64,000 nucleotides of DNA from Candidatus Nitrosocosmicus arcticus (GTDB lineage: Archaea > Thermoproteota > Nitrososphaeria > Nitrososphaerales > Nitrososphaeraceae): positions 110,567 to 174,566 of the forward strand of contig NZ_ML675583.1 in the NCBI RefSeq assembly GCF_007826885.1, read 5' to 3'. Below are positions 36,788 through 46,676 of this stretch, one piece after another (positions within the stretch are counted from its first letter, which is position 1; each line of letters starts with the position of its first letter). A program made the position numbers and the translations under genes. The notes beneath the pieces were generated by a model. The model searched no databases and had not been told where the DNA came from. It saw nothing but the letters and a program-made list of their open reading frames with translations.

Positions 36788-36907
36788 CAGATATCATATA
36801 GAGGTTAATCTTATCCATAAAAACAATTTCAAAATTCTTTAATCTTATTTTAACCTAAGATGTTCATCAAAACTATTTTCGAAGTGTGAACAGAAATATC
36901 TAGAAAT

Positions 36908-37321
36908 TTAGGTTTTATTATCTATACTGACGTTGTTATCATGACTTTCTAGATTATTTGTGTTATTATTTGGATCTGGATCTGAATTCCTTATTTTGTT
37001 CACAGCGGTTATCATGTTTTGTAAATTTTGAGTATAATCATACTTTCCGTAGTGTTTATAGTTGCTAGGATTTAATTCGGCAAATACTAGTCCTCCATCA
37101 GATATTTCAACTTTTGAACCAACCTCAAATTTTTGAGCTACCACACATTGTCTTACCAAGTGATAAGGATAATCAAGATTGAGGTGAGATTTGGGCTCTA
37201 TTAAACCTGAAATCGAAGACAATTTTCCAAATTTGACAATTACATGTCTAATTTGCAAAGGGTCGATGATTAACATAGAATCATCAATATTAGATTTTTC
37301 AGTACAATGTCTAATTTGCAA
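36908..37321 (-). CDS. Hypothetical protein following the thermosome gene
   Basis: 137 residues. The N-terminal ~90 residues look like a small beta-rich domain (RHVIVKFGKLSSISGLIEP, FEVGSKVEISDGGLVFAEL); the tail is Asn/Asp-rich and disordered. The TTG start at 37319-37321 is supported by a good Shine-Dalgarno GGTGA six bases before it, located around the thermosome stop; the two genes are only 6 bp apart. No family recognised. Confidence 0.65.
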   Translation of the reverse strand: MQIRHCTEKSNIDDSMLIIDPLQIRHVIVKFGKLSSISGLIEPKSHLNLDYPYHLVRQCVVAQKFEVGSKVEISDGGLVFAELNPSNYKHYGKYDYTQNLQNMITAVNKIRNSDPDPNNNTNNLESHDNNVSIDNKT

Positions 37322-37327
37322 CAGTAA

Positions 37328-38887
37328 TCACCTTTTTGAATCAGCAAGTGCTTGAGGATTGAGGTCATCTGCAGCTAAATTCTTATCAATCCTCAAAACA
37401 GATTTGGCCATTTCGCCTGATGCTTCCAATGCCATTGTTTTTACTAAAACGGGATCTAAAACGCCTTTAGAAACCATATTTACAATTTCACCACTGTCGA
37501 TATCAACTCCATAGCCATCCGGGGAAGCTTTAGCATTCATTACTTTTTCTAAACCGTTAAATCCGGCATTTGTTAATATTTGTCTCATAATACTTTCTAG
37601 TGCAGATGTTACCACTTCTAGGCCTACTTGCTCCAATCCACTAAGTTTGAGTTTTTTGATTTTTTCAATTATATGCAATTCGGCGGCACCACCACCTGCA
37701 ACAATTCCGTAATTTAATGCAGCTTCTGCAGCATTGATTCCATCAATTGTTGATCTCCATCTCTCTAACGATGTTTCTTTTGTAGAACCAGATATCAGCA
37801 CAGTGATGATCTTCTTCCCACTGCCATTTTCCAAATATATTATACCGTTATCCTCATCCTCGTATATTTTCTCAGAAACACCAAGGATATCTTTATTTTT
37901 TAGATCATCTAGTGTTCGCACTGGTTTTGCGCCTGTATATCTTGACAAATATTCTATTTCTTCGTTTGAAATGTGAACCGCAAATAATCCCTTTGATACA
38001 AAAAGATCTTCAACTATTTGATCCACTTCAGGTGAAGCTATAAAAAGAGTATTTGCGCCCGTTTCAACTATGGCATCAACAATTTTTTTTGATTTTTCCA
38101 AACGATCTTTTTCCATAGTAAGGATATCTTGATATTTACTATTTTCTTTGATCCATGACTCTTTTACTGGTTTTAAATCCAATCTCAAAATTAGAATTTT
38201 CGAATTATCAATTTTACTGGGGAGTTCTGGATCGATTCTTTTTCTTTCCAAAACTATGCCATTAAAAATTTTATCCTCAACATCTACTCTTCTTATTACC
38301 TGTACTGCCTTATCAAAATCATATAATCCGTTGTAAATTGCATCTTTTCCTACAGTACGTAGCGCATTAACTACCAACGTATGCAATACTCGACCATCTA
38401 ATTTTGATGACAAGCTCGTTTTTACGATTTGATCAAGTTCAGGAGCATCAATACTGATCTTTATGGCACTTTTTTTTAGCAATTCGCAAGAATGTTTTAT
38501 ACCACTTTCAATGCCTTCAACGACTTTAGTTGGATGCACCGCAAGCTCACGAATTAATCTTTTACCTTCTTTGATCATCTCAGCTGCCAATATGACAGCC
38601 GTTGTTGTTCCATCACCTACTTTTTGCTCTTGCCTTTCTGCAATTTCTACTATCATTCTCGCGACAGGATGAATTGCTCTCAATGAAAGTAATATGGTAA
38701 CGCCATCGTTAGATACATGCCTATTCATTGCTTGATCGATCAAAAGTTTATCCAGGCCTTTTGGTCCTAAGGTGGTTCTCACCGTTTCAGCTACTGCCAT
38801 TACCGCGTTTGAATTAGACTCTAAAGCATTGAATTCAATATTTTCAGCAATTGGTTTCCAAACTCCAAAATTTTGTGGTGAAGACAT
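37328..38887 (-). CDS. ths: Thermosome subunit (group II chaperonin)
   Basis: 519 residues, slightly shorter than the usual ~545. ATP-binding LGPKGLDKLLID, the NDGVTILLSL loop, GDGTTTAVILAAEM and catalytic Asp in RSTIDGINAAE, then GIVAGGGAAELH. It lacks the Gly-Gly-Met C-terminal tail, ending in ALADSKR. It forms an ATP-driven folding double ring. It is placed between ureC and ureE, with T-rich terminator-like sequence upstream, so it probably has its own promoter. Confidence 0.95.
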   Translation of the reverse strand: MSSPQNFGVWKPIAENIEFNALESNSNAVMAVAETVRTTLGPKGLDKLLIDQAMNRHVSNDGVTILLSLRAIHPVARMIVEIAERQEQKVGDGTTTAVILAAEMIKEGKRLIRELAVHPTKVVEGIESGIKHSCELLKKSAIKISIDAPELDQIVKTSLSSKLDGRVLHTLVVNALRTVGKDAIYNGLYDFDKAVQVIRRVDVEDKIFNGIVLERKRIDPELPSKIDNSKILILRLDLKPVKESWIKENSKYQDILTMEKDRLEKSKKIVDAIVETGANTLFIASPEVDQIVEDLFVSKGLFAVHISNEEIEYLSRYTGAKPVRTLDDLKNKDILGVSEKIYEDEDNGIIYLENGSGKKIITVLISGSTKETSLERWRSTIDGINAAEAALNYGIVAGGGAAELHIIEKIKKLKLSGLEQVGLEVVTSALESIMRQILTNAGFNGLEKVMNAKASPDGYGVDIDSGEIVNMVSKGVLDPVLVKTMALEASGEMAKSVLRIDKNLAADDLNPQALADSKR

Positions 38888-38963
38888 ATTTTTTAAAATT
38901 AAAGACCAAGAGATAAATGTATCACAAATAATACCGAATAGAAATTAAGGGAAGGAAGATTTT

Positions 38964-38978
38964 AAAAAGAAAAAAAGA
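38964..38978 (-). terminator. T-tract terminator after ureC
   Basis: The minus strand has a run of seven Ts and a run of five Ts separated by a C, starting about 35 bp beyond the ureC stop. It would separate urease transcription from the thermosome gene. Confidence 0.45.
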
Positions 38979-39012
38979 TAGTCAGGAGTGTGTGAAGAGG
39001 AGTGAGGAAACC

Positions 39013-40740
39013 TTAGGCCATAAAGTATCTCTGTGCTAAAGTTAGTTCCTTTGCTGGATCCACAGTAGCGATCTGCCCGTCAATCTTTACTTCATATGTT
39101 TCAGGATCAACAGTGATTTCGGGTGTTTTATCATTCCACATCATGTCTTTCTTTCCTATAGTTCTACAATTGCTTACAGGCAATACAGTTTTTTCTAATC
39201 CTAATTTCTGAGGAACACCCAATTCTATTGCTTTTTTTGACATAAAAGTAAAAGAAGTCTTCTTTACGGCCCTACCCATGGCGCCAAACATTGGCCTGTA
39301 GTAGACGGGTTCTGGTGTTGGCAAAGAAGCATTTGGATCTCCCATTATAGACCAAGCAATAAATCCACCTTTAAAGACCATTTTTGGCTTTGCAGCAAAG
39401 AAAGCAGTATTGTACATGACTAGATCAGCATACTTTCCTACTTCTAGTGAGCCAAGATGGTCAGAAACACCATGAGTGATTGCGCAGTTAATTGTTGTTT
39501 TTGCAATATAGCGTTTTGCTCTTAAATTGTCGTTATCTCCTTCCTCATCTTTTAGTTTTCCTTTCATTTTTTTCATTTTGTCGGCAGTTTGCCATGCACG
39601 AATTACAACCTCTCCAATTCTACCCATAGCTTGACTGTCTGATGAATACATACTAAGAATGCCCTCATCATGCATAACGTCTTCTGCTGCTATTGTTTCA
39701 GCTCTAATTCTAGAGTCTGCAAAAGCGACATCTTCTGGAACAGCAGGGTTAAGATGATGACAAAACATGAGCATATCAAGGTGTTCATCAACAGTATTGA
39801 CAGTGAATGGCCTAGTAGGGTTAGTTGAAGAAGGCAAAACATTCTGTTGGGATGCTATAGCAATTATATCCGGAGCGTGACCACCACCTGCTCCTTCTGT
39901 ATGGTAACTATGAACAACTCTTCCATCTATGGCATTAATAGTATCTTCCAAATAGGCACATTCATTTATGGAATCAGTATGGATTGCAACTTGAACATCC
40001 GTTAAATCTGCAGCACGAAGTGATGCATCTAAGGCAGTTGCTGTCGTTCCCCAATCTTCATGGTCTTTTAGTCCACAAGCACCGGCTTCGATTTGCTCCA
40101 TTTGAGTGGCAAGTGAAGGATGAGAATCGTTACCCTTACCTAAGAATCCCCAGTTCATTGGAGTATCTTCTACAGCCTCAAGCATTCTGCTTATGTTAAA
40201 TGATCCTGGAGTACAAGTAGTAGCATTAGTACCATCTGCAGGACCAGTACCTCCGCCTATCATATTGCAAATACCATTACTAATTCCGTCAATGTACTGC
40301 TGAGGAGAAATCATGTGAATGTGTGTATCAAAATGTCCAGGAGTACATATTGTATGCTCACCAGCCGTTGCTTCCGTACATGCAGATACAAGCAGATTTC
40401 TATCAACATCATCCATTACTAGAGGATTACCAGCTTTTCCAATACCTGCAATTTTACCATCTTTTATACCTATATCACCTTTCACTATCCCAATTACAGG
40501 ATCGAGCACTACAGCATTTGTAATAACAAAGTCTAAAGCACCTGATGCATTAGTTACGCCGGGTGTTTGAGCTTGACCATCTCTGAGTGTTTTACCACCT
40601 CCAAAAACACACTCATCTCCATGGTATAAGAAATCCTTTTCGATCTCAATTAAGAGATCTGTATCGCCTAAACGGATCTTATCACCTTTGGTAGCACCAA
40701 ATAAATCAGTATATTGTTTTTTTGTTAATTTTAAAACCAA
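39013..40740 (-). CDS. ureC: Urease subunit alpha
   Basis: 575 residues, full length. Nickel ligands HFDTHIHMI, the carbamylated lysine region [15 protein letters not shown] (Lys and His), [16 protein letters not shown], flap His motif [20 protein letters not shown] and the final Asp ligand in [12 protein letters not shown] are all intact, so the enzyme should be active. It hydrolyses urea to ammonia and CO2, feeding ammonia oxidation and assimilation. The TTG start is preceded by GGAG nine bases upstream. Confidence 0.98.
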   Translation of the reverse strand: MVLKLTKKQYTDLFGATKGDKIRLGDTDLLIEIEKDFLYHGDECVFGGGKTLRDGQAQTPGVTNASGALDFVITNAVVLDPVIGIVKGDIGIKDGKIAGIGKAGNPLVMDDVDRNLLVSACTEATAGEHTICTPGHFDTHIHMISPQQYIDGISNGICNMIGGGTGPADGTNATTCTPGSFNISRMLEAVEDTPMNWGFLGKGNDSHPSLATQMEQIEAGACGLKDHEDWGTTATALDASLRAADLTDVQVAIHTDSINECAYLEDTINAIDGRVVHSYHTEGAGGGHAPDIIAIASQQNVLPSSTNPTRPFTVNTVDEHLDMLMFCHHLNPAVPEDVAFADSRIRAETIAAEDVMHDEGILSMYSSDSQAMGRIGEVVIRAWQTADKMKKMKGKLKDEEGDNDNLRAKRYIAKTTINCAITHGVSDHLGSLEVGKYADLVMYNTAFFAAKPKMVFKGGFIAWSIMGDPNASLPTPEPVYYRPMFGAMGRAVKKTSFTFMSKKAIELGVPQKLGLEKTVLPVSNCRTIGKKDMMWNDKTPEITVDPETYEVKIDGQIATVDPAKELTLAQRYFMA

Positions 40741-40752
40741 TTTTATTCTCTC

Positions 40753-41127
40753 CTAATTACCCATTCCTTTAAAACCAAAGAACTTGGCTTTTTCAATTGC
40801 AGATTTTTTTATATTCGTCGAATCCACACTTCCCATTGTTAAACCATTAAATCCAAAACAAACTCGTGAACCACCCAATTCACACAATTCGACTTCCTTT
40901 GTGTCACCTGGTTCAAACCTTACGGACGTGCCAGCTGGTATATTTAATCGATAACCAAAAGATTTCTCTCTAGGAAAATCAAGAACTTTGTTGATTTCAA
41001 AGAAGTGTGTATGCGAACCTATTTGACATGGTCTATCACCAGTATGTTTTACAGTAATCTTTATGGTTTTTCTATTTTCGTTGCAACGTACATCGCCTTC
41101 AGATAAAACATATTCTCCTGGTATCAT
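40753..41127 (-). CDS. ureB: Urease subunit beta
   Basis: 124 residues. MIPGEYVLSEGDVRCNENR and the central SHTHFFEINKVLDFPREKS motif, then PGTSVRFEPGDTKEVELCELGG-like strand order (here IPAGTSVRFEPGD), are diagnostic. Slightly longer C-terminal tail than the 100-residue bacterial form. A GGAGG ribosome-binding site precedes the ATG. Separated by 12 bp from ureC. Confidence 0.97.
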   Translation of the reverse strand: MIPGEYVLSEGDVRCNENRKTIKITVKHTGDRPCQIGSHTHFFEINKVLDFPREKSFGYRLNIPAGTSVRFEPGDTKEVELCELGGSRVCFGFNGLTMGSVDSTNIKKSAIEKAKFFGFKGMGN

Positions 41128-41191
41128 TATAAATTAAAACCTCCGTTTAAATTCAATTTAGAAATAATTTTAATTGTCATTTATAATTCAC

Positions 41192-41494
41192 CTATTGAAC
41201 TGGATCATGAACTGTAACTAATTTTGTCCCGTCTGGAAATGTAACTTCTACCTGTACTGTATGTATCATCTCAGGCACTCCCTCCATAACATCCGCTCTT
41301 TTTAAAACATTTCTAGCAGACGTCATTAACTCTGCGACCGATTTTCCTTCTCGTGCTCCTTCCACAACAAAATTGGCTATATAAGCAATTGATTCAGGAT
41401 AATTTAGTTTTACTCCCTTTTGTTTTCTTCCCTCGGCAATTTGGGCTGCCGTCCATATCATCATTTTTTCAATCTCTCTTGGGGCTAACATCAT
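41192..41494 (-). CDS. ureA: Urease subunit gamma
   Basis: 100 residues, standard length. [41 protein letters not shown] and the C-terminal [17 protein letters not shown] match UreA throughout. Two adjacent ATG codons make the start ambiguous by one residue. First gene of ureABC; a TATA-like sequence lies about 30-37 bp upstream. Confidence 0.97.
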   Translation of the reverse strand: MMLAPREIEKMMIWTAAQIAEGRKQKGVKLNYPESIAYIANFVVEGAREGKSVAELMTSARNVLKRADVMEGVPEMIHTVQVEVTFPDGTKLVTVHDPVQ

Positions 41495-41522
41495 GTTTAA
41501 TTCACATATAACAAACCTAGTG

Positions 41523-41531
41523 AGTTATTTT
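41523..41531 (-). promoter_or_regulatory. TATA-like element upstream of ureA
   Basis: TAAAATAAC on the minus strand lies about 29-37 bp upstream of the ureA ATG. Confidence 0.35.
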
Positions 41532-41608
41532 AGAATTCAAAATAATAATCAATATATATGAACAATTACCACTATTAGCAATTTAGTCGATGTCGACTGA
41601 ATTGGATG

Positions 41609-42229
41609 TCATTTGTCAGAAATTTTAACAGGTAAACACGTCTTTAACCAATAAACTGTTTTGTTGTAGGGACCATTTTTTCCAGCCGGGAGTATAAATT
41701 CATATTTTTCTTTTACCGTATGAATGATAAGTACATTTTCTTTTACAGCAGTGCCAAGCATATTAGAAACCAAAGTTTTGGTATCAGAATAAAATACCAT
41801 TTTTTTTATATCAGGGTATTTAATGGAAACTTCGTCAGACGTGTCCGCTGCTGCTTCTTTTGCTGCTTCTGCTGTAGTTGCAGCTGCTGGATCTTGTTCT
41901 TTAGAAATAAATGAATCCTTTATCTTAATATCAGAGTATTCTATTTTTTCAGACAGAATATAATAAAGATAGGGCCCAATTCCAGCAACAAAACCCGGGT
42001 CTATCAGTTTTCGTAGCTTATTTTTCTTAACCATGATAATTCTAGTCGGAGTAAATGTAAGAAGATAGTCAATCTTCATTGGTTTGTTTTTAATGTAACC
42101 CGAAAGCCTCAACACAATAGGTTCAATATTTCGAGCAAGCATTAAATCATAAAACATCTTAATTTTTTGACTATCTGACATTTTAGAATCAGCTTTAATC
42201 TTTCTCAGATTTATCTCGAGCTCAGACAC
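41609..42229 (-). CDS. Hypothetical protein in the urea locus
   Basis: 206 residues, GTG start. Helical N-terminus (MSDSQKIKMFYDLMLARN), a beta-rich middle resembling a PH-like fold (YLLTFTPTRIIMVKKNKL) and an Ala/Glu linker (TTAEAAKEAAADTSDE) splitting two halves. No membrane helix or metal motif. Placed between the urea channel gene and ureA on the same strand; a regulatory or scaffolding role in urea use is a positional guess only. Confidence 0.65.
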   Translation of the reverse strand: MSELEINLRKIKADSKMSDSQKIKMFYDLMLARNIEPIVLRLSGYIKNKPMKIDYLLTFTPTRIIMVKKNKLRKLIDPGFVAGIGPYLYYILSEKIEYSDIKIKDSFISKEQDPAAATTAEAAKEAAADTSDEVSIKYPDIKKMVFYSDTKTLVSNMLGTAVKENVLIIHTVKEKYEFILPAGKNGPYNKTVYWLKTCLPVKISDK

Positions 42230-42381
42230 TACAGTAGTAGGATATAAGATGTAAAATATTACTTTAATTGATTATCTAAAATGACAAATTAGGTCAAGGC
42301 ATAAAGTCTAAGAATACATAAAAGAAAAATGAAAAATTAGTGGTGCTGATAGGTTGGGTGGTTGGTTGATCTTGGATAAAA

Positions 42382-43518
42382 CTACCCTTCTGGCCTAGAC
42401 CAACCTATTCCTGCAGGTATGTTTGAGAATCCGAAAATAGCAATCAGCCAAACCCACGCAGTGAATACAAATGGCCCCGTAAGTGCAGGTAATCCCCATT
42501 GACCAAAGAACCTTTGAAGTGCAGGCATCACTATCACGGAACATGCCACTGTGGCAAGCACAGCCATTATGAATGACTGCGGTGTAAGTGGCACAAAACT
42601 AGTTAATGCAATCATAACCAGTACCTGATTAAACCCGTGCAAACCTATCCTAGTTTCTTGAGTAGGTAACTTCATCAATATAGATAAAGCAGCACCAATC
42701 GCTGATCCTATAAAGGCCATAAGTCCAGCAAGATATAACGGCGAATATTCATTCCATTGTGCTGTATACCCATTTGTAAACCAAGGTCTATCTTGAACAC
42801 CAGCTATCAGAGGTGCCAATTCAAATGTCAAAGTCAGACCTACGACCCAGAAAACACCAGTCTTCCAATTTTCAACAAAGGTAACCTGAGACACTCCTTT
42901 GAAGGTAGCAATGATAAATTCTTTAGCTGTCCATTTGAAGTTTTCAGGCTTTGTTGGGAGAGGATTATCGCTCCCGGGAATCTTATCTTCTTTAGCAGAC
43001 TGAGGGACTTCAGGCCAAACATCATATCCATACCGCTTACTTGCATACATCATAGCCCAAGTGGTGAAGATAAAGGATGATGTAAATCCGGGGATTGCAA
43101 CAGAATTAGCAATGCCGCCTGCCATATCTGGACTAAATATATCACCCATAAAATGTGCAAACGCCATCCAAGCTACTGCAGTTATGACTGCTCCAAATAG
43201 TGAGATCGTCAATGTCACCCTGTTGGCTTTTACAAATGGTCCAGACCAGAATGCCATTCCAGTTAATATAGAATTGTATCCAAATAGGCCAAAAGTGACT
43301 AGTCCGTAATCGGCACCTAGTAGTAACGCAGTTCCTGCACCAATTAATCCTGCAGCTACCATCATGATACCTGCTTTGCGCGAAGCTATTAGGACACCTG
43401 CAAGAATAAAAATACCAGTTACTGGCGAACTAAGTAAAGGAACTTCAGAGATGCCATTAAACAGTATATAGAAGAAATCTAGAAGGGGGTCTCCTGACGA
43501 ATATGTTGGTATTCCCAT
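42382..43518 (-). CDS. Urea transporter, UT family channel
   Basis: 378 residues with about ten membrane segments and an internal duplication typical of UT proteins. LFGYNSILTGMAFW in the first half and IGLHGFNQVLVMIALTSF in the second resemble the two pore signature regions; PLTPQSFIMAVLATVACSV is the following helix. It would let urea enter passively next to an active uptake system encoded upstream. ATG start. Confidence 0.85.
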   Translation of the reverse strand: MGIPTYSSGDPLLDFFYILFNGISEVPLLSSPVTGIFILAGVLIASRKAGIMMVAAGLIGAGTALLLGADYGLVTFGLFGYNSILTGMAFWSGPFVKANRVTLTISLFGAVITAVAWMAFAHFMGDIFSPDMAGGIANSVAIPGFTSSFIFTTWAMMYASKRYGYDVWPEVPQSAKEDKIPGSDNPLPTKPENFKWTAKEFIIATFKGVSQVTFVENWKTGVFWVVGLTLTFELAPLIAGVQDRPWFTNGYTAQWNEYSPLYLAGLMAFIGSAIGAALSILMKLPTQETRIGLHGFNQVLVMIALTSFVPLTPQSFIMAVLATVACSVIVMPALQRFFGQWGLPALTGPFVFTAWVWLIAIFGFSNIPAGIGWSRPEG

Positions 43519-43602
43519 ACAAGGATTTTGTACAGGTATAGTTTAACGATTTGTATTAAATATCAGTTTATTAATAAATAAAAAATCTATTAATCTCATA
43601 AA

Positions 43603-45942
43603 TTAGTTTAGCAATAATACGGGTTTGTTAGATTCAGAAAGAATTTTCCTTGTTATATGCCCAAGATCATCAGCATTTCCTAATCCTTTTGTTCCAAGAA
43701 CTATGATGTCTACATTTAAGTCATTGGCAGTTTTAATTATTTTGTTAGCGGGATCCCCTATTTTGACAACCCGTTCACACCTTTTAGAATTCTTAATAAG
43801 GATACTAGACAACACTAGCCGTCCTTCTTTCTCGACTCTTTTCATTAGCTCAGGATCGTATTCAGTATTTTGTTCGTAGTCATCAGGCCATTCAATTATA
43901 TGTACCACATAAATTATAGAGTCGACTTGGAAAGCATGACTAGCATAATCTAATGCCCTTATTGAAGACATGGAACCATCAACAGCGACTAGAATTCGCT
44001 TAAAATTTGGATTGATAGGATTTTCATCTGAGGTATTGTTTTGGGATAGAGAAAATTTATTGTCATAATTTCTAATTTGAAACTTTGATCTGATAATAAA
44101 TAGAAGATTGGATAAAACAATTGAAATTTCTTGTTTTGATTCAATAATTGGTTTTACTATAAGAAAACAAGCTGCAGATATCGTCCAGACAATACTTAGT
44201 AAAATCCAAAACAAGAAAAACTCGTAGGAAAATATATACCCAGAAAAAAACAGTGGTAATGGCCAGATCACAACCAAAATGAGGGTAAAAAAGATTCCAT
44301 ATTTGTACCCAAATATAGTTCCCTTCTTTAATAACGATTCATCATTGTCTTCTTTTATCAAAGATCTGATTCTTTCCTCTGCAACTACGATTCGCTGCTT
44401 CGTAATATTGTAATTAAAGTTGTCTGGTTTAATTGAACTCCCTAAAATAACAAGAACAAATCCAGATGCAAAGGATGTTAAATTGCCTAACAGTAGAGGA
44501 ATATCATGACTGGTAGACGCGACTGAGATATTCCCATATAAAGAAAAAGCTGAAAAAAGCCATACAAAAACACCCAGCAAAAGCCCACATAATGCTGAAA
44601 TAGAAGCAGAGAGCTTGTTGGTTTTTTTCCATATCAAAGACAAAGATATAGGACCTACGGCGGAGCCAATAAGAATACCCATTGATAAATAAATGTACTG
44701 TAAGCTCAATCCTATATGGAACAAAGATAAAGACAGTACGCCTATGCCGAATCCAAACATCAAAACAGAATATTTTGAAATACGCATTAATTGCCTACCA
44801 GACGCCGATGGTCTGAAATAGGTTCTATAAACATCAAATGTGAATAGAGAAGAGAACGCGACAAGTTCTGCTGATCCTGCACATGTTACTGCAGTAAATA
44901 ACATAGTCAATATTAGAATACCACCTACTTCTCCCAAAAGAGTAGAGATAGTTATAGGTGCAACTAATCCATGACTAACTTCTAAAGGAGAGAGATCTAA
45001 ATGCATTGCAATTCCTGCGAGTCCTAAAGAAGTGGCTAGGGCAAACGGAATAGCAAACCAAGCCAGTCCACCTATGAAAAATCCTTTTATTAGAGATTTA
45101 GGTCGTGCTGCAATAGCCCTCTGCCAAAAGGCCTGATCAACAAAAACTGTTCCAAAATTTCCAATTATATTGATAATACCAAAAATAAGGGCGCCAATTG
45201 AAGCCAAAGTTAAGAATGAACCACCCGAGTTTCCTTCTACAGGATTAAGAGTACTTGCCAATTGCAGGCCTTCAAATAATCCTGCTATTCCCCCTATGTG
45301 TGGATTGAAGAAATAAATACCCACTACTAAAATCAGGATCACTATAAAAATAAATGAAGTATTTAGATAGTCTGCAAAGAAAGTAGCCTTTAAGCCTCCA
45401 AAATAAGTATACATCATTATGCTCAAAGGTATTATGAAACAAGCTATTGTAATGTCAATTCCCGTTAGAGCATTCAAGGCTACGGCCCCGCCTAACACAA
45501 GCATTGCCATAACGATAGAATTGGCCAGTAATGCAAAAAGCAAGAATACTTTGTGGCCAAACTTTCCTAACCTAAGGTACAGAAATTCTGTAAAAGTATG
45601 AGAGGAGGGAGCTCGCTTTTTCAACTCAAGAGCAATCACAGCAAAAAGAATGATTTGTATAGTTGCCCCTGCAGCGTACCAAAATGGGCCACTTATGCCA
45701 TATTTATACGCGACAGTGGATGATTCTAAAAGCGTTGCAGCCCAAATCCAAGCAGATATTACAGATGATGCCAAAAGGCCACTTTTAATACTCCTTCCCG
45801 CTGTAGAAAACCACTCAAATGTTTTTCTTGTTCCGAGCCATCTGGTATCCACAAAAATGAGCAATAATACAATAGCAGTCATTATCAGACCACCCCCTAT
45901 GAAGATCAAATAACCTATTTCTTCAGAGAGTATGAATGACAA
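43603..45942 (-). CDS. Dur3-like Na+/solute symporter fused to a universal stress domain
   Basis: 779 residues. Residues 1 to about 480 are a sodium:solute symporter (SSS) with about 13 helices; GRSIKSGLLASSVISAWIWAATLLESS and the GNFGTVFVDQAFWQRAIAARP segment resemble urea-proton/sodium symporter Dur3. Two further helices follow, then a cytoplasmic UspA-like domain from about residue 635 (RILVAVDGSMSSIRALDYA ... VDIIVLGTKGLG). The GxxG nucleotide loop looks partly kept. Start is TTG. It lies 84 bp upstream of the UT channel gene. Confidence 0.85.
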   Translation of the reverse strand: MSFILSEEIGYLIFIGGGLIMTAIVLLLIFVDTRWLGTRKTFEWFSTAGRSIKSGLLASSVISAWIWAATLLESSTVAYKYGISGPFWYAAGATIQIILFAVIALELKKRAPSSHTFTEFLYLRLGKFGHKVFLLFALLANSIVMAMLVLGGAVALNALTGIDITIACFIIPLSIMMYTYFGGLKATFFADYLNTSFIFIVILILVVGIYFFNPHIGGIAGLFEGLQLASTLNPVEGNSGGSFLTLASIGALIFGIINIIGNFGTVFVDQAFWQRAIAARPKSLIKGFFIGGLAWFAIPFALATSLGLAGIAMHLDLSPLEVSHGLVAPITISTLLGEVGGILILTMLFTAVTCAGSAELVAFSSLFTFDVYRTYFRPSASGRQLMRISKYSVLMFGFGIGVLSLSLFHIGLSLQYIYLSMGILIGSAVGPISLSLIWKKTNKLSASISALCGLLLGVFVWLFSAFSLYGNISVASTSHDIPLLLGNLTSFASGFVLVILGSSIKPDNFNYNITKQRIVVAEERIRSLIKEDNDESLLKKGTIFGYKYGIFFTLILVVIWPLPLFFSGYIFSYEFFLFWILLSIVWTISAACFLIVKPIIESKQEISIVLSNLLFIIRSKFQIRNYDNKFSLSQNNTSDENPINPNFKRILVAVDGSMSSIRALDYASHAFQVDSIIYVVHIIEWPDDYEQNTEYDPELMKRVEKEGRLVLSSILIKNSKRCERVVKIGDPANKIIKTANDLNVDIIVLGTKGLGNADDLGHITRKILSESNKPVLLLN

Positions 45943-46060
45943 TTAATTGTTAAAATTGAAATGATTTATTTAAATTGATATTAAATAGGTGGTGTGGTGC
46001 TTTTTTTATAATCTTTTACCTATCAAGTTTTAGAAAGACCTCAAAATTAAAGTTCTAAAC

Positions 46061-46070
46061 TATAAATAAT
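46061..46070 (+). promoter_or_regulatory. TATA box for the Lrp-like regulator gene
   Basis: TATAAATAAT is 30-39 bp upstream of the ATG, the clearest TATA box in the 158-bp divergent region shared with the symporter gene. Confidence 0.5.
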
Positions 46071-46099
46071 TAGATCCATTATTTTTTAATATTAAATCA

Positions 46100-46642
46100 A
46101 TGATAGATTCCATAGACGAGTTAATTCTTTCTGCTTTGAGTAAGGATGCCAAACAGGATTTGAATGAAATTTGGGATTTTTTAAGAAATTATGGGCATAA
46201 TTTAAGTTTGGAGGAGATAGATTCCCGCATAAAAACACTTGAAGATGAAAAAATAATTTCAAGATATACAATTTCTATTGACACCAAAAAAGTACGACAT
46301 AGAATAATTAGAGTAGTTTTAGTAACTTTTAGGCCATCACAACACTTGGGAAGTCGAATAGAAGGATTAAAGAAGTACCTCGGAGATGCCCCGTTTGTCT
46401 TATTCTCAGGAAGAACTAGAGGTGGATATGACTGGATCACCATTCAAGTATTTTCATCTCCCGAAGTTGCTGACGAGGAGAGCGATATTTATAGAAACTT
46501 GTTTGGAGACATAATCCAAACTTACGAAGTATACGATTTTTCGCCTCTAAAGGAACCTACATTTAATGCATTTACCTATACAGAAAAAGAATATAAAAAA
46601 TTCTTGAATGAATGGATGCCTCCATTTCTTGGAAGACAGTAG
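46100..46642 (+). CDS. Lrp/AsnC-like transcriptional regulator
   Basis: 180 residues. N-terminal winged helix (DSIDELILSALSKDAKQDLNEI, then SLEEIDSRIKTLEDEKIISRY) and a partial ligand-binding-type domain (IIRVVLVTFRPSQHLGSRIEGL, RTRGGYDWITIQVFSS). The C-terminal region departs from standard Lrp. It is divergent from the symporter-Usp gene with a 157-bp shared intergenic region, which makes the urea uptake block a plausible target. Confidence 0.8.
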   Translation: MIDSIDELILSALSKDAKQDLNEIWDFLRNYGHNLSLEEIDSRIKTLEDEKIISRYTISIDTKKVRHRIIRVVLVTFRPSQHLGSRIEGLKKYLGDAPFVLFSGRTRGGYDWITIQVFSSPEVADEESDIYRNLFGDIIQTYEVYDFSPLKEPTFNAFTYTEKEYKKFLNEWMPPFLGRQ

Positions 46643-46676
46643 AAGATAGAAAATGGAAGATAATTGATTATTCGGA

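Noticed and set aside
37328..38887. Truncated thermosome pseudogene
   Set aside because: At 519 residues it is short but keeps all ATP-binding and catalytic motifs; only the C-terminal tail is missing.
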